From Alkaliphilus metalliredigens QYMF (GTDB taxonomy: Bacteria > Bacillota > Clostridia > Peptostreptococcales > Natronincolaceae), in NCBI RefSeq assembly GCF_000016985.1, contig NC_009633.1:496001-560000 (forward strand): 64,000 nt of DNA, in the 5' to 3' direction. The translations under genes and the position numbers were made by a program. Shown in pieces: positions 51,861 to 60,675 of this stretch. The notes below the pieces were generated by a model. It made no database searches and was not told the DNA's origin. It saw only the letters and a list, made by a program, of their open reading frames with translations. The number at the start of each line of letters is the position of its first letter. The stretch's first letter is position 1.

Positions 51861-52622
51861 ATGGTATCCACTAAACCGACAAAGAGAACAGACTATCATA
51901 ATGGTCACGAAAAATTAATATCTTGGGGGAGAAACTGGGAGACTAGGACCAAAATAATGACTTGCTTTATGACAGCATTTGGTTTAATTGGTTTGGATAA
52001 GTTATCACTCCTGATTTTCTCCTTTTCTCTACTGTTGCTCATTGTAATCTCCATGGGATTTTCAATCAAGTATATACTCTCTAAGCTGGTGTTACTACTG
52101 CCTTTTCTGGCTTTAATGAGTGTGCCCCTGATCATTGGTCCTGGATTTCCAGTCACCAATGATCGGTTTGTTTTTCCTTTGATATTAACTTTGAAAGCAT
52201 TATCTGTTTCTTTACTTATGTTTATTATGATTTTAAGTCAACCGCTACAACAATTTTTAAATGCTTTGTCCCATATGCATCTGCCGCCCTTCTTTATTTC
52301 GATTCTTTTTTTGTCATGGCGGTATACTTTTGTTTTATGGGATACCTTAAAAAACACCCAAAGTGCATTGGTTTCTAGGCTATTCAATACTTCATTTAGG
52401 AAACGTACGTTTAAAACCTATGGAGAGGTTATGGGAGGGATACTCATTAAATCAATTGATAGATCTGAAAAGCTTTATAGAGCAATGATTGCCCGGGGAT
52501 TTTCAGGTAGAATATCTAGTTCAAAGCCCCAGTCTATTACAAGGTGGGATATCATAAAGTCATTTTTATTTGTGGGTGTGATCATATCACTTAATATCAT
52601 TGAAAAGTGGTGGTTCGTATGA
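51861..52622 (+). CDS. cbiQ: CbiQ, transmembrane coupling subunit of the ECF cobalt transporter
   Basis: A 253-residue membrane protein with about five helices and the coupling motifs MIARGFSGRI (A-R-G) and SLLMFIMILSQPLQQFLNAL. It links CbiM to the ATPase. Its stop overlaps the cbiO start as ATGA. Confidence 0.9.
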   Translation: MVSTKPTKRTDYHNGHEKLISWGRNWETRTKIMTCFMTAFGLIGLDKLSLLIFSFSLLLLIVISMGFSIKYILSKLVLLLPFLALMSVPLIIGPGFPVTNDRFVFPLILTLKALSVSLLMFIMILSQPLQQFLNALSHMHLPPFFISILFLSWRYTFVLWDTLKNTQSALVSRLFNTSFRKRTFKTYGEVMGGILIKSIDRSEKLYRAMIARGFSGRISSSKPQSITRWDIIKSFLFVGVIISLNIIEKWWFV

Positions 52623-53431
52623 AGGCAATTATGATCGAGGGGTTGCGTTATAATTATCCTGATGGGACCCTGGCCATAGATAATATATCTCTTACCATAG
52701 AGAAACAGAAAAAAATTGCTTTTTTGGGTGCCAATGGTAGTGGGAAATCTACTTTGCTACATCATTTAAATGGACTGATTATTCCCCAGGAAGGGTCCAT
52801 AAAAATTATGGGAAATGTAATAAACAAAAAAAACATTAGAGAAATCAGAAAAGCAGTGGGAATGGTTTTTGATAATCCTGAAGATCAATTATTTTCCACA
52901 ACGGTCTATGATGATGTTGCCTTTGGTCCTAGAAATTTAGGTTATGATGAAGACGCGGTACATGACTGTGTTAATAAAGCACTATCCTTGGTAGGGGCAA
53001 AAGAACTACAGCAACGGCCCCCCTATAATTTAAGCTTAGGGCAGAAGAAAAAAGTATCCATTGCTGGTATTCTTGCTATGAATCCAGAAATCATGGTGTT
53101 GGACGAACCCTTTTCAGGATTAGATCCCTATTCCCTTGAACAACTTTTATGCATATTAGAAAGATTATATAAAGAGGGAAATACATTGATCATTAGCACA
53201 CATGATGTGGACTTAGCCTATAGCTGGGCTGATGAATGTGTTATATTGAGGGACGGAAAATTATTGGCCCATGGTTCTACCCAGCTACTTGAAGATAAAA
53301 GTCTCATGGAAAAAGCCAAGCTACAAGTACCTAATTTATATTCCATTTTTAAAGATACTCCCTTAAGGCCTAAAAATAGTGAAGAGGGAAGGGCGTTATT
53401 AGGGAAGTTACTTGAAAAACAGAGTAGATAG
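52619..53431 (+). CDS. cbiO: CbiO, ATPase of the ECF cobalt transporter
   Basis: A 270-residue ABC ATPase starting at ATG 52619 within the cbiQ stop. Walker A GANGSGKSTLL, Q-loop NPEDQLFSTTVYDDVAFGPRN, signature LSLGQKKKVSIAGI, Walker B MVLDEPFSGLD. The Q-loop sentence is typical of ECF cobalt/nickel ATPases. Confidence 0.94.
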   Translation: MKAIMIEGLRYNYPDGTLAIDNISLTIEKQKKIAFLGANGSGKSTLLHHLNGLIIPQEGSIKIMGNVINKKNIREIRKAVGMVFDNPEDQLFSTTVYDDVAFGPRNLGYDEDAVHDCVNKALSLVGAKELQQRPPYNLSLGQKKKVSIAGILAMNPEIMVLDEPFSGLDPYSLEQLLCILERLYKEGNTLIISTHDVDLAYSWADECVILRDGKLLAHGSTQLLEDKSLMEKAKLQVPNLYSIFKDTPLRPKNSEEGRALLGKLLEKQSR

Positions 53432-53492
53432 AAGTGAATATAGGATATTGAACTATGGATTAAAATAATAATTTCAAGGGGGTTGTTTAATC

Positions 53493-53930
53493 ATGAAGCG
53501 TATCAGTATTATTTGTATGATTATATTATTATTTGCTTTTACCGTATCACCGGTTTATGCTCATAAAATGCTTATTGAGCCCATAGAGGATGGGGTGATA
53601 AAAGTAAACTACGAGGATGGTAGTGTTTCTAGTAGAACAGAAGTGGTGGTGTATGATTCTAATGGAGCAGAAATTTTAACAGGAAGCTTAGATGAAAATG
53701 GCTACTTCTATTATGATACTGATTTAGATGCCACACGTATTGTAGCCGATGATGGGTTAGGTCACCGTGTAGAGTGGCAGGTAGGGGATCCAGCAGTATA
53801 TAGTAATCATGGCTCCAAGTGGAAGAAAATAAGCTTGGTTGTTGCTATATTCGTGGTCATCGGATCTGTTTTCTTTCTACGGAATAAAAAAGCAAAAGAG
53901 AAAGAGTTGTTAGGCACTCCAAGAGACTGA
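53493..53930 (+). CDS. CbiL/NikL-like exported metal-accessory protein
   Basis: A 145-residue protein: signal peptide ending SPVYA, a short beta domain, a C-terminal helix (about 110-130) and a basic cytoplasmic tail. If cut after VYA the mature protein begins HKMLIEP, putting a histidine at the very N-terminus, as in NikL/CbiL-type components and CopC-like metal binders. It comes last in the cobalt operon and may replace the missing CbiN or hand metal to CbiM; that is inference. Confidence 0.65.
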   Translation: MKRISIICMIILLFAFTVSPVYAHKMLIEPIEDGVIKVNYEDGSVSSRTEVVVYDSNGAEILTGSLDENGYFYYDTDLDATRIVADDGLGHRVEWQVGDPAVYSNHGSKWKKISLVVAIFVVIGSVFFLRNKKAKEKELLGTPRD

Positions 53931-53996
53931 AAATTATGTGGTGATTCTGTAGAATTTACAAACAATCTATTAAAATGGATGTCATCCTTAAATATG

Positions 53997-54039
53997 AAAG
54001 CCACCTTCAAAGGCATGGGACCTGAGGGTGGCTTTTTTT
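53997..54039 (+). terminator. Terminator of the cobalt operon
   Basis: AAAGCCACC (53997-54005) pairs with GGGTGGCTTT (54026-54035), followed by a T run. Confidence 0.88.
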
Positions 54040-54195
54040 ATATAATAGGAAAGTTCTCTTTCCTATTATATAAAAAATAGGGGTTGTAGGGGATGGAATC
54101 CCCTGCCCGCTCTCAGGAAGGTGCTCAGCCAGCTTCGCTGGTGTCGAAGGAAACCTAGGGTTTCCTAGCGAAAGCGTCGAAGACGCTTTTTTTAT
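54039..54195. repeat. Array of five perfect hairpins, GC-rich core
   Basis: Consecutive inverted repeats: 54039-54053 with 54058-54072 (15 bp); GGGGAT/ATCCCC (54089-54103); CCAGC/GCTGG (54129-54141); GGAAACC/GGTTTCC (54149-54165); AAAGCGTC/GACGCTTT (54171-54189) with a T run after it. The central part is far richer in G and C than its surroundings. There is no convincing open frame. It may be a mobile palindromic element or a structured RNA. The last stem can also act as a terminator. Confidence 0.65.
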
Positions 54196-54243
54196 ATGAT
54201 ATTTAAATCAAGATTTTCTAAGGAAATGAATCCAAGGCAGATT

Positions 54244-55284
54244 CTAAAAAACAAGAATATCCAGTATTTTCATTGATGGGGTGACACTCAAGTCAATAAA
54301 CCTATTACCTATTTTAATCAATGGCTTCATAGGGGAATCTGGGTTTTTGGCAATGATTTCACCAACATCTCCATTTTCCAAGATGACCCTAGAGCCTATA
54401 TAAAAATCGGATAATTTACTGACAAAGGTTCTAACAATCTTTTGATCAAGTACGCCAAAATAATCATTCATAAGTTCTTCAGCAATTTTTAAAGCAGACT
54501 GCTTTCCTTTATAAGGGCGAGTGGAGGTCATGGCATCAAATATATCTGCCACGGCAATGATTTTGCCAAACAAGTGAATTTGTTCTCCATTAATGCCAAG
54601 TGGGTATCCTTTTCCATCCTCTCTTTCGTGATGCTGAAGAACGCCTAGGGCGATATCGTGGCTGAAGAGGGTATTCTCTCTAACCAAGTGATATCCATAA
54701 ATAGGATGTGATTTAATCTCTTGAAACTCCTGGTCATTTAACTTACCAGGTTTAGAGAGGATACTTGGCGAAATTTGTGTTTTCCCAATATCGTGGAGGA
54801 AACCAGCATAGATGAGTTTTTTTAGTAACGCATCCTCTAGCTTTAACGATTTTCCAATAAAGGAACAGTAAATTGCCACATTAACGCTATGATGATATGT
54901 ATACTTGCTCTGATTATTTATCTGTGTGATTGCGTCAAGGGTTAATGAAATGTCGGAGAAACTACTGATGTCATCAATGATTTTTCTGATCTCTTTTAGT
55001 TTCAATCGGCTAATTCCTTTAAATCTCACCATAATCCCCTCGGTTGCAGCAATGGTACTTTCATAAAGTTGTGTGGATTGTTGTTGATTTCTTTTCCGTG
55101 TGGAGACAATCTCAATGGATTCTTCTTGGATATAAACAGATTTTATCTGCCATCGATTGAGATATTGAATAATATATTGAGATAATACCGTGCCACTAGA
55201 GAGAAGCTTGGTACCATTTTTAGCAACGATGTCTCTAGAAGTTCTCGCTCCAGGGGTTAAATGAGTGGTTGGGATAATAGGCAA
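54244..55284 (-). CDS. HD-GYP domain protein, probable cyclic-di-GMP phosphodiesterase
   Basis: A 346-residue cytosolic protein read leftward. An N-terminal domain (about 1-95, SQYIIQYLNRWQIKSVYI) precedes an HD-GYP domain (about 120-300) with HSVNVAIYCSF, FLHDIGKTQI, HPIYGYHLV, QHHEREDGKGYP and ADIFDAMTSTRPYKG: all metal residues and the GYP signature are present. Members hydrolyse cyclic-di-GMP, a signal for attachment and motility. It is a lone gene, divergent from nif3. Confidence 0.93.
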   Translation of the reverse strand: MPIIPTTHLTPGARTSRDIVAKNGTKLLSSGTVLSQYIIQYLNRWQIKSVYIQEESIEIVSTRKRNQQQSTQLYESTIAATEGIMVRFKGISRLKLKEIRKIIDDISSFSDISLTLDAITQINNQSKYTYHHSVNVAIYCSFIGKSLKLEDALLKKLIYAGFLHDIGKTQISPSILSKPGKLNDQEFQEIKSHPIYGYHLVRENTLFSHDIALGVLQHHEREDGKGYPLGINGEQIHLFGKIIAVADIFDAMTSTRPYKGKQSALKIAEELMNDYFGVLDQKIVRTFVSKLSDFYIGSRVILENGDVGEIIAKNPDSPMKPLIKIGNRFIDLSVTPSMKILDILVF

Positions 55285-55434
55285 GTGAATTCCTCCTCTG
55301 ATTTTAGGATGTGCATCTATATGTAAATAGGACTTTAGTCATGAAACCAATATTATTAATCAGTTTATCATAACTAATTGTCGAAATTATAAAAAAATTG
55401 TCAGGAAGTCTAAAAAATTATCTTCTGGGTTTCT

Positions 55435-55463
55435 TTGTTAATCTCTTGAACTCAACATATAAT
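55435..55463 (+). promoter_or_regulatory. Promoter of the Nif3-like gene
   Basis: TTGTTA (55435-55440), a 17-base spacer and TATAAT (55458-55463) lie 50 bases before the gene. Confidence 0.6.
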
Positions 55464-55513
55464 AGAGTAAGGAAAAGTTTTTAAATTAAATTTATTAATG
55501 GGAGGACTGTGTA

Positions 55514-56341
55514 GTGAATACAAAAGAAATAATGGATATTGCATTAGAACTAGCTGGATTAAATGAAATACCAGCGGATTCTGGTATTATTGTTGAAGGT
55601 GAACATATCAAAAAGGTGGCCATTGGTGTAGATATGGAACTGGCAGAGATGCTGCTGGCAAGAGATTTAGGAGTCGATTTAGTCATTACCCATCATCCCT
55701 CTGGGGGAAGTCCGAGAATTAACTTACATAAGGTGATGGATAATCAAATAGACAGTATGATCAGGGCAGGGGTACCAATTAACAAAGCACAAAAAGCGTT
55801 GAAGGAAAAAAAAGATGAAATAGAAAGGGGACTTCATGTTTCTAACTATGATAGGGCTGTATCGGCGGCTAAGCTATTAAAGATGCCCTTTATGGGAATT
55901 CATACACCAACAGATATTCTAGCAGAGCGTAAGGTGCAAGGACTTCTAGATGAAAAGTTGAAGGAGCAGCCCAAAGCAACTTTACAGGATATCATCAAGG
56001 CATTGGAAACCCTCCCGGAATATCAAAGAACAATGGCTAAGCCTGCAGTAAGGGTAGGGGCAAAGGATGATTATGCCGGAAAGACCTTCGTCACCATGGC
56101 CGGAGGAACAGGCGGTGGTAAGAACGTGATTAAGGCATACTTTGAGGCAGGTGTGGGGACATTGGTCGCCATGCATATGCCAGAGGATGTCATTAAGTCC
56201 GTTAGAGAACAAAACATAGGAAATGTTGTTGTGGCAGGGCATATGGCCAGTGATTCTGTAGGGATTAACGAATTTGCCAAGGCTTTAGAGGAAAAGGGCA
56301 TTGAGGTTATTAGAATGAGTGGGTTAATTGATCCAACATAA
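55514..56341 (+). CDS. Nif3-like dinuclear metal center protein (DUF34)
   Basis: A 275-residue protein with GTG start behind GGGAGG. Metal-site segments: DLVITHHPSGG near residue 60, GIHTPTDI in the middle and VVAGHMASDSVGINEFAKAL near the end. The family forms hexamers with two metal ions per subunit; GTP cyclohydrolase and folate-related roles have been proposed, but the cellular function is unsettled. It lacks the PII-like insert of longer members. Confidence 0.88.
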   Translation: MNTKEIMDIALELAGLNEIPADSGIIVEGEHIKKVAIGVDMELAEMLLARDLGVDLVITHHPSGGSPRINLHKVMDNQIDSMIRAGVPINKAQKALKEKKDEIERGLHVSNYDRAVSAAKLLKMPFMGIHTPTDILAERKVQGLLDEKLKEQPKATLQDIIKALETLPEYQRTMAKPAVRVGAKDDYAGKTFVTMAGGTGGGKNVIKAYFEAGVGTLVAMHMPEDVIKSVREQNIGNVVVAGHMASDSVGINEFAKALEEKGIEVIRMSGLIDPT

Positions 56342-56355
56342 GGTGGATTGAAGTG

Positions 56356-56392
56356 AAATCCTTTGAAGAGTTCTATCTCTTCAGAGGATTTT
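56356..56392 (+). terminator. Terminator after the Nif3-like gene
   Basis: AAATCC, GAAGAG on the left pair with CTCTTC, GGATTT on the right around a short loop (two small internal mismatches), followed by TTGCC. Confidence 0.65.
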
Positions 56393-56515
56393 GCCTTCTA
56401 TAGCCGAATGTACTGGATTCTCACTGAATATATCTGAATATGATTGCGAGACAAGTCATATAAAGGGTATGATTATATTGTAATAGAATGATAAATTAAT
56501 ATGTGAAGGGATGTG

Positions 56516-57244
56516 ATGGAGATGTCTTTTTTGAAAAGTAGATGGATTGTTGGGGTATTGATTATATTTTTAGGGGTTATCGCTTTGTTAAACAATTTTG
56601 GGTTTACTGAACTGAGATTATCGGATATGATTTCTACCTACTGGCCTATTTTATTGGTTTTATGGGGAATTGATGCTTTAATCAGCCGTGGCAGTAAGGG
56701 AGAAGTCGTATCAGGGTTGATATTGGTTTTTCTCGGGGTGACATTCATTGGAAGAAATCTAGATTTATTTTATTTAGATCTATCTTTATTCTGGAATCTA
56801 TTTTGGCCTGTGATCATTATCCTAGTGGGAGTGAGTTTCCTAAAGGGTAGTAACAAGGTGAAAAAATCAAATATGGCCATTATGGGTGGAATTGAAAGAA
56901 AAAGAGATCGCTGGGATTTGGAAAGTAGTTCTTATTTTGCCCTTATGGGTGGCGTGGAACTAGATTTAACCCTGGCTAACATACCTGATGAAGAGGTGAT
57001 ACTAGATTTAACAGCCATCATGGGTGGAATAGACATTTGGGTGCCAGATAATATCCAAGTAATTTGTGAGGGAACAAGTATACTGGGAGGGATCGAGCTA
57101 TTAGATCGTGCCACCGGTGGAATCGTTGCATCTACTAAGGCCAGTCAAAACGGTGATGGAGAAAGTAAGAAGTGTATTAAAATATATAGCCGAGCTATTA
57201 TGGGTGGGATTTCTGTACAGAGCAAAAAGAACATTGCTATTTGA
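56516..57244 (+). CDS. LiaF-like membrane protein
   Basis: A membrane protein of about 242 residues; the start is uncertain (GTG 56513, ATG 56516 or ATG 56522). Four hydrophobic helices (about 8-102) resemble DUF5668, and a C-terminal beta domain contains five turns with the phrase [IL][ML]GG[IV][EDS] (IMGGIERK, LMGGVELDL, IMGGIDIWV, ILGGIELLD, IMGGISVQ), as in LiaF and related cell-wall stress proteins. LiaF restrains the LiaSR two-component system in Bacillus; no such system is adjacent here. Confidence 0.8.
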   Translation: MEMSFLKSRWIVGVLIIFLGVIALLNNFGFTELRLSDMISTYWPILLVLWGIDALISRGSKGEVVSGLILVFLGVTFIGRNLDLFYLDLSLFWNLFWPVIIILVGVSFLKGSNKVKKSNMAIMGGIERKRDRWDLESSSYFALMGGVELDLTLANIPDEEVILDLTAIMGGIDIWVPDNIQVICEGTSILGGIELLDRATGGIVASTKASQNGDGESKKCIKIYSRAIMGGISVQSKKNIAI

Positions 57245-57256
57245 GAGAAATAAAGA

Positions 57257-57304
57257 AAACTTGGTTTGGATGGCGATTGACTCTCATCTAAACCAAGTTT
57301 TTTT
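57257..57304 (+). terminator. Terminator after the LiaF-like gene
   Basis: AAACTTGGTTT (57257-57267) pairs with AAACCAAGTTT (57290-57300), followed by T. Confidence 0.88.
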
Positions 57305-57417
57305 GTATTGACCAATATCATTTTGAACTACTAACTTTTTTTTTCTTAAAACATCTATCATATAAGGGCGGTTAAATAAATGTATTTATAAGCTAAATTT
57401 TAAGAGGAGGGAGTTAA

Positions 57418-57774
57418 ATGAATAATATTCAAATTTCAAAAAACTTTAAGTTAAAGGAATTTCAATGTGGAGATGGAGGTTATCAAGTCAGATTAGATAG
57501 CCAGGTGTTGAAAAAATTACAGGAACTGAGAGAACAAACGGGAAGGCCTGTTCTCATCAATTCAGGCTATCGAACCCCAAGCTACAACCAGCAGGTGGGA
57601 GGCAGTCCTAGAAGTCAGCATCTTTTAGGTAAGGCAGCAGACATCATGGTACCTGGAATGGAATTAGAATCACTTGCAAGGGTGGCAGAGGGAATCGGAT
57701 TTGGAGGGATTGGCATCTATAGGACATTCATTCATGTGGATGTTCGAAGTGAAAAAGTCAGATGGAAGGGATAG
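57418..57774 (+). CDS. Peptidase M15-family protein (D-Ala-D-Ala carboxypeptidase type)
   Basis: A 118-residue single-domain protein. LINSGYRTPSYNQQVGG, SQHLLGKAADI (zinc His and Asp) and FIHVDVR (catalytic/zinc H-x-D) are the M15_3 signature. These proteins trim peptide cross-bridges of peptidoglycan and are often phage endolysin or spore-wall enzymes. It has no signal peptide and no phage genes nearby, so a host housekeeping or sporulation role is more likely. Confidence 0.88.
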   Translation: MNNIQISKNFKLKEFQCGDGGYQVRLDSQVLKKLQELREQTGRPVLINSGYRTPSYNQQVGGSPRSQHLLGKAADIMVPGMELESLARVAEGIGFGGIGIYRTFIHVDVRSEKVRWKG

Positions 57775-57837
57775 GTTTATGTGATTATCCTCCTATGATA
57801 TAATGGAGCCAACTAATGGATATAAGGGGGAATTAGG

Positions 57838-58464
57838 TTGTTGAATCTATATATAGTGCGTCATGGAGAGACAGAATGGAACACCCAAAGAAGAATGCAG
57901 GGATGGCAGGATTCTAATTTAACAGAAAGAGGAATAGAAGACGCAAGAGCGCTACATGATCATCTCATAAAGGTTGAGTTTGACAGTATATATGCCAGTC
58001 CCAGCAGTCGCGCTTTCAAAACTGCGGAGTTGATTAAAGGAGAACGAAAGCTAAAAATTATAAAAGATGATAATATAAGGGAAATTGGATTAGGAAACTG
58101 GGAAGGAAAAACCACTGAGGAGATTGAGCAGATGGATCCAAAGGCGTACCAGCATTTTTGGAAAGCGCCTCACTTATATAATCGTGAAAGTGTAGAAACT
58201 TTTACATGTGTTCAAAAGAGAGCATTAAAAACAATAAATAAATTGATAGAAGAGGAGTCTGCAGGTAATATACTAATCGTAACCCATGCGGTAACGGTAA
58301 AAACCATTATGGGCCATTTTCAAAAACAATCCTTAGAAAAGCTATGGGAACCCCCATTTATTCAAAATACTAGTGTCAGTTTAATACGGATAGAAAATAA
58401 TCTGCCTAGCATCGTACTCTATGGAGATACCAGTCATCTTCAGGAGGCATATGAGACTTATTGA
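57838..58464 (+). CDS. Histidine phosphatase (phosphoglycerate mutase-like) family protein
   Basis: A 208-residue protein with the phosphohistidine motif YIVRHGETEWN near the start, the second-site segment EIGLGNWEGKT and the distal histidine in IVTHAVTVK. It begins with TTG (57838 or 57841) behind a GGGGG run. Relatives include broad phosphatases (PhoE, CobC/alpha-ribazole phosphatase). The B12-related transporter is 5 kb away, which is not enough to call it CobC. Confidence 0.9.
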   Translation: MLNLYIVRHGETEWNTQRRMQGWQDSNLTERGIEDARALHDHLIKVEFDSIYASPSSRAFKTAELIKGERKLKIIKDDNIREIGLGNWEGKTTEEIEQMDPKAYQHFWKAPHLYNRESVETFTCVQKRALKTINKLIEEESAGNILIVTHAVTVKTIMGHFQKQSLEKLWEPPFIQNTSVSLIRIENNLPSIVLYGDTSHLQEAYETY

Positions 58465-58498
58465 ATTTCTAAATTAATTAGAGAAAACAATGAAAAAA

Positions 58499-58545
58499 AG
58501 TAGAGATTCTCCAGTAAATCAATTGGAAGGATCTCTACTTTTCTC
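58499..58545 (+). terminator. Terminator after the histidine phosphatase gene
   Basis: AGTAGAGAT (58499-58507) pairs with ATCTCTACT (58531-58539), then TTTCT. Confidence 0.8.
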
Positions 58546-58556
58546 TTCAGTGATGG

Positions 58557-58586
58557 GTCGATGGGGGTAGCATCAGACGAATTTAA
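58557..58586. repeat. Dispersed repeat copy overlapping the 3' end of the YbjQ-like gene
   Basis: GTCGATG (58557-58563), then GTAGCATCAGACGAATTTAA from 58567, matches 19 of 20 bases of the core found at 48105, 60738 and 60821. The stop codon and last residues of the leftward gene lie within it. Confidence 0.65.
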
Positions 58587-58890
58587 CTGCAGTTCCATAG
58601 ACCATAATTTCAGCTGCACCACCCATAACGGCACTGGAGGCATAACGGATATTAATTATGGCATCGGCACCTACTCCTTGGGCTTCCGCAACCATTCTTT
58701 TAGTGGCTATGGCCCGAGCTTCATTCATCATATCGGAATAAGCTGTCAGCTCACCTCCAACCAAGGTTTTGAACCCACTTAAAATATCCTTCCCTAAATG
58801 CTTTGATTGAATGGTAGAGCCTTTTACGATCGTAAGGGTTTCTAGTTCTTTTTTTGAAATGTAATCAGTATTTACTAAGATCATCGTCAT
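58573..58890 (-). CDS. YbjQ/UPF0145 family protein
   Basis: A 105-residue cytosolic protein: IVKGSTIQSKHLGKDIL, AIATKRMVAEAQGVGADAIINIRY and the closing MVYGTAVKF match the heavy-metal-binding-like UPF0145 family, whose members form pentamers of unknown function. The start overlaps the end of the next leftward gene upstream by 26 bases. Confidence 0.9.
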   Translation of the reverse strand: MTMILVNTDYISKKELETLTIVKGSTIQSKHLGKDILSGFKTLVGGELTAYSDMMNEARAIATKRMVAEAQGVGADAIINIRYASSAVMGGAAEIMVYGTAVKFV

Positions 58891-59089
58891 CTTCCTTTCG
58901 AATTTCTTTTATTCGTTGTATGAGTGTATACCCTAAAGAAGCAATTAATCCAACAAATACGATGCTAATGATTATCGTAATGAGAAGTGGTGCGTTCATA
59001 CTGTCTAGAACAAAAAGGACACCAAAACCATAGAGTCCTATAAGTCCAGCGATTAAGATAATAATCAGGATGGGAGCTATATATTTCAT
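58865..59089 (-). CDS. Small two-helix membrane protein
   Basis: A 74-residue protein starting at ATG 59089 behind GAGGAGA (frame open to 59104). Two hydrophobic helices are followed by a charged tail (KEIRKEDDDDLSKY). It overlaps the YbjQ-like gene and is probably co-expressed with it. Short membrane proteins of this shape often accompany YbjQ genes, as far as I recall; function unknown. Confidence 0.7.
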   Translation of the reverse strand: MKYIAPILIIILIAGLIGLYGFGVLFVLDSMNAPLLITIIISIVFVGLIASLGYTLIQRIKEIRKEDDDDLSKY

Positions 59090-59107
59090 GAAATCTCTCC
59101 TCATTTT

Positions 59108-59374
59108 TTACTCTGGTAATGTACTTTTCCATTGCTTGAAAATCATTTTACGGGTGTTTTCTTTAATCACAGGATCATTTTCTGCCAGGGTTTTAGCTTC
59201 TTCATAGGAGTTGGTTTGATAGATGATGAGGCCTCCTGTATGATCTGTAAAGGGACCCTTAGCGAATATTTTTCCCTCGGCTATGTATTTCTGTAAGTAA
59301 GCCTTATGGATATCTAAAATCTGTGCATCCTTTTCAGGATCTAGTATTTCTAAAATGGCTACAAAATATGGCAT
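59108..59374 (-). CDS. YCII-family protein
   Basis: An 88-residue protein: YFVAILEILDPEKDAQI, HKAYLQKYIAEGKIFAKGPFTDHTGGLIIY and the conserved AKTLAENDPVIKENTRKM form the YciI-like fold with its active-site His-Asp pair. Some members dehydrohalogenate small molecules. It starts the leftward three-gene group. Confidence 0.9.
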   Translation of the reverse strand: MPYFVAILEILDPEKDAQILDIHKAYLQKYIAEGKIFAKGPFTDHTGGLIIYQTNSYEEAKTLAENDPVIKENTRKMIFKQWKSTLPE

Positions 59375-59524
59375 TGATACACCTCCAAACTATTCTTATT
59401 TAAATTGTAATCAATTTAGTACATAAATACAATCCTATTATTGGGAAAAATTAGAATGTAGGTAAATTGGGTAAATAAAATATAGGATCCAATCAAATAC
59501 TAATGGTAAAAAGGAGGGATTTTA

Positions 59525-60361
59525 TTGAAGAAAATTTTGTTCTTAATAATCAGTGCACTATTGATATTTGCCCTATTAGGCTGTGCCCAAGAAAGCGAAC
59601 CGCCACCCCCAGAAGAACCCATAGAGGAAGAAGATGTCATAGACAATGGGGAATCTGAGGAAGTGGTACCAGATGAAGCCCATACCATTGAAGATAATTT
59701 AAAGGATGATATCGAAATTTTTGGAGAGGAAGAAGTACTGGAAGAAGCAGGAGAATGGTTTGCACAATTTGATGAAGCGGAAGAAGGCGCCTATGTGTAC
59801 CAGCATCCTGACATGACCTACATTAAAATTAACGCTGGAGAACGAAGAACAGGGGGATATGGCATTCATGTGAAGGACTATGATGAGGATGCGTATCCAA
59901 GGCTGGTCACAATTGAAATAAGAGAACCTGGAGAAGATGAAATGGTGACTCAGGCCCTTACTTATCCCTCGATTATCCTAGGAATTGAGTCGGAAATGGC
60001 TAGCCAGTACGAGGTACAAACCGTAGACGGGAATGTATTTGACTTAGAGGATAAGTTGGTTTTTGCAAAGTTTGAAATGCCTGAAGCCGATGAAGAGATC
60101 GATAATCCTGTCCCAGTGAAGGGAAAAATCATTGCCTTCGAAGGAGCCTTTGTTTTGAGAATTTTAGATGATGAAGAGGAGCTTATTCATGAAGAACACC
60201 TACAGGCAGATACTGGAGGACCTAATTGGGGAAGCTTTGATGAAGAAATAGAATATCCGGAACCGGAAACCCAAGGGGGAAGCTTAGAAATTGGAGAATA
60301 CAGTGCTAAGGATGGCGAATATATAATGAGAGAGAAGATTTCAGTGAAGTTTAATAAATAG
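59525..60361 (+). CDS. Lipoprotein with Gmad2 immunoglobulin-like domain
   Basis: A 278-residue lipoprotein beginning with TTG behind AAGGAGGG. The lipobox is ALLGCAQ (Cys about 20), followed by an acidic Pro/Glu-rich spacer. From about residue 195, IDNPVPVKGKIIAFEGAFVLRI and a closing GEYIMREKISVKF match the Gmad2 domain seen in spore germination and sporulation lipoproteins such as GerM relatives. The middle part is not recognised. Confidence 0.78.
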   Translation: MKKILFLIISALLIFALLGCAQESEPPPPEEPIEEEDVIDNGESEEVVPDEAHTIEDNLKDDIEIFGEEEVLEEAGEWFAQFDEAEEGAYVYQHPDMTYIKINAGERRTGGYGIHVKDYDEDAYPRLVTIEIREPGEDEMVTQALTYPSIILGIESEMASQYEVQTVDGNVFDLEDKLVFAKFEMPEADEEIDNPVPVKGKIIAFEGAFVLRILDDEEELIHEEHLQADTGGPNWGSFDEEIEYPEPETQGGSLEIGEYSAKDGEYIMREKISVKFNK

Positions 60362-60433
60362 CAAAAAACACTCCCTCAAATTACCTTGTATATAAGGAGC
60401 CATTATGCAAAAAATACAATCGAGGTGATGAGA

Positions 60434-60637
60434 GTGAAGAAAAATCAACCTAAAAGAGCCATGGATGAAAACTTTTTCAAAGAAATGAATTATGAGCTAG
60501 CCGGAGACATTGGTGCCATTGATAATGAAGATATGGTGAATAATCGAAAGCTTAAGTCAAATCAAACAGAAAAAAACAATGAAAAAGAAAAAGAAAAGAT
60601 AAAAAACAGGGTAAAGATACCAGATAGCTGTGATTAA
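60434..60637 (+). CDS. Small hydrophilic protein, possibly spore-related
   Basis: A 67-residue charged protein; GTG 60434 has GAGGTG six bases upstream. It contains FFKEMNYELAGDIGAIDNED and a Lys/Asn/Glu-rich tail. The segment MNYELAGDIG faintly recalls the MKYEIA-x-ELG core of alpha/beta-type small acid-soluble spore proteins, but the second conserved motif is missing. Function unknown. Confidence 0.55.
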   Translation: MKKNQPKRAMDENFFKEMNYELAGDIGAIDNEDMVNNRKLKSNQTEKNNEKEKEKIKNRVKIPDSCD

Positions 60638-60675
60638 ACATTGGTGATCCGTTAAGATCATACAAAAATGCACAA

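Noticed and set aside
57418-57774. Phage endolysin or prophage remnant
   Set aside because: The M15 peptidase stands alone, with no holin, tail, integrase or attachment site nearby.
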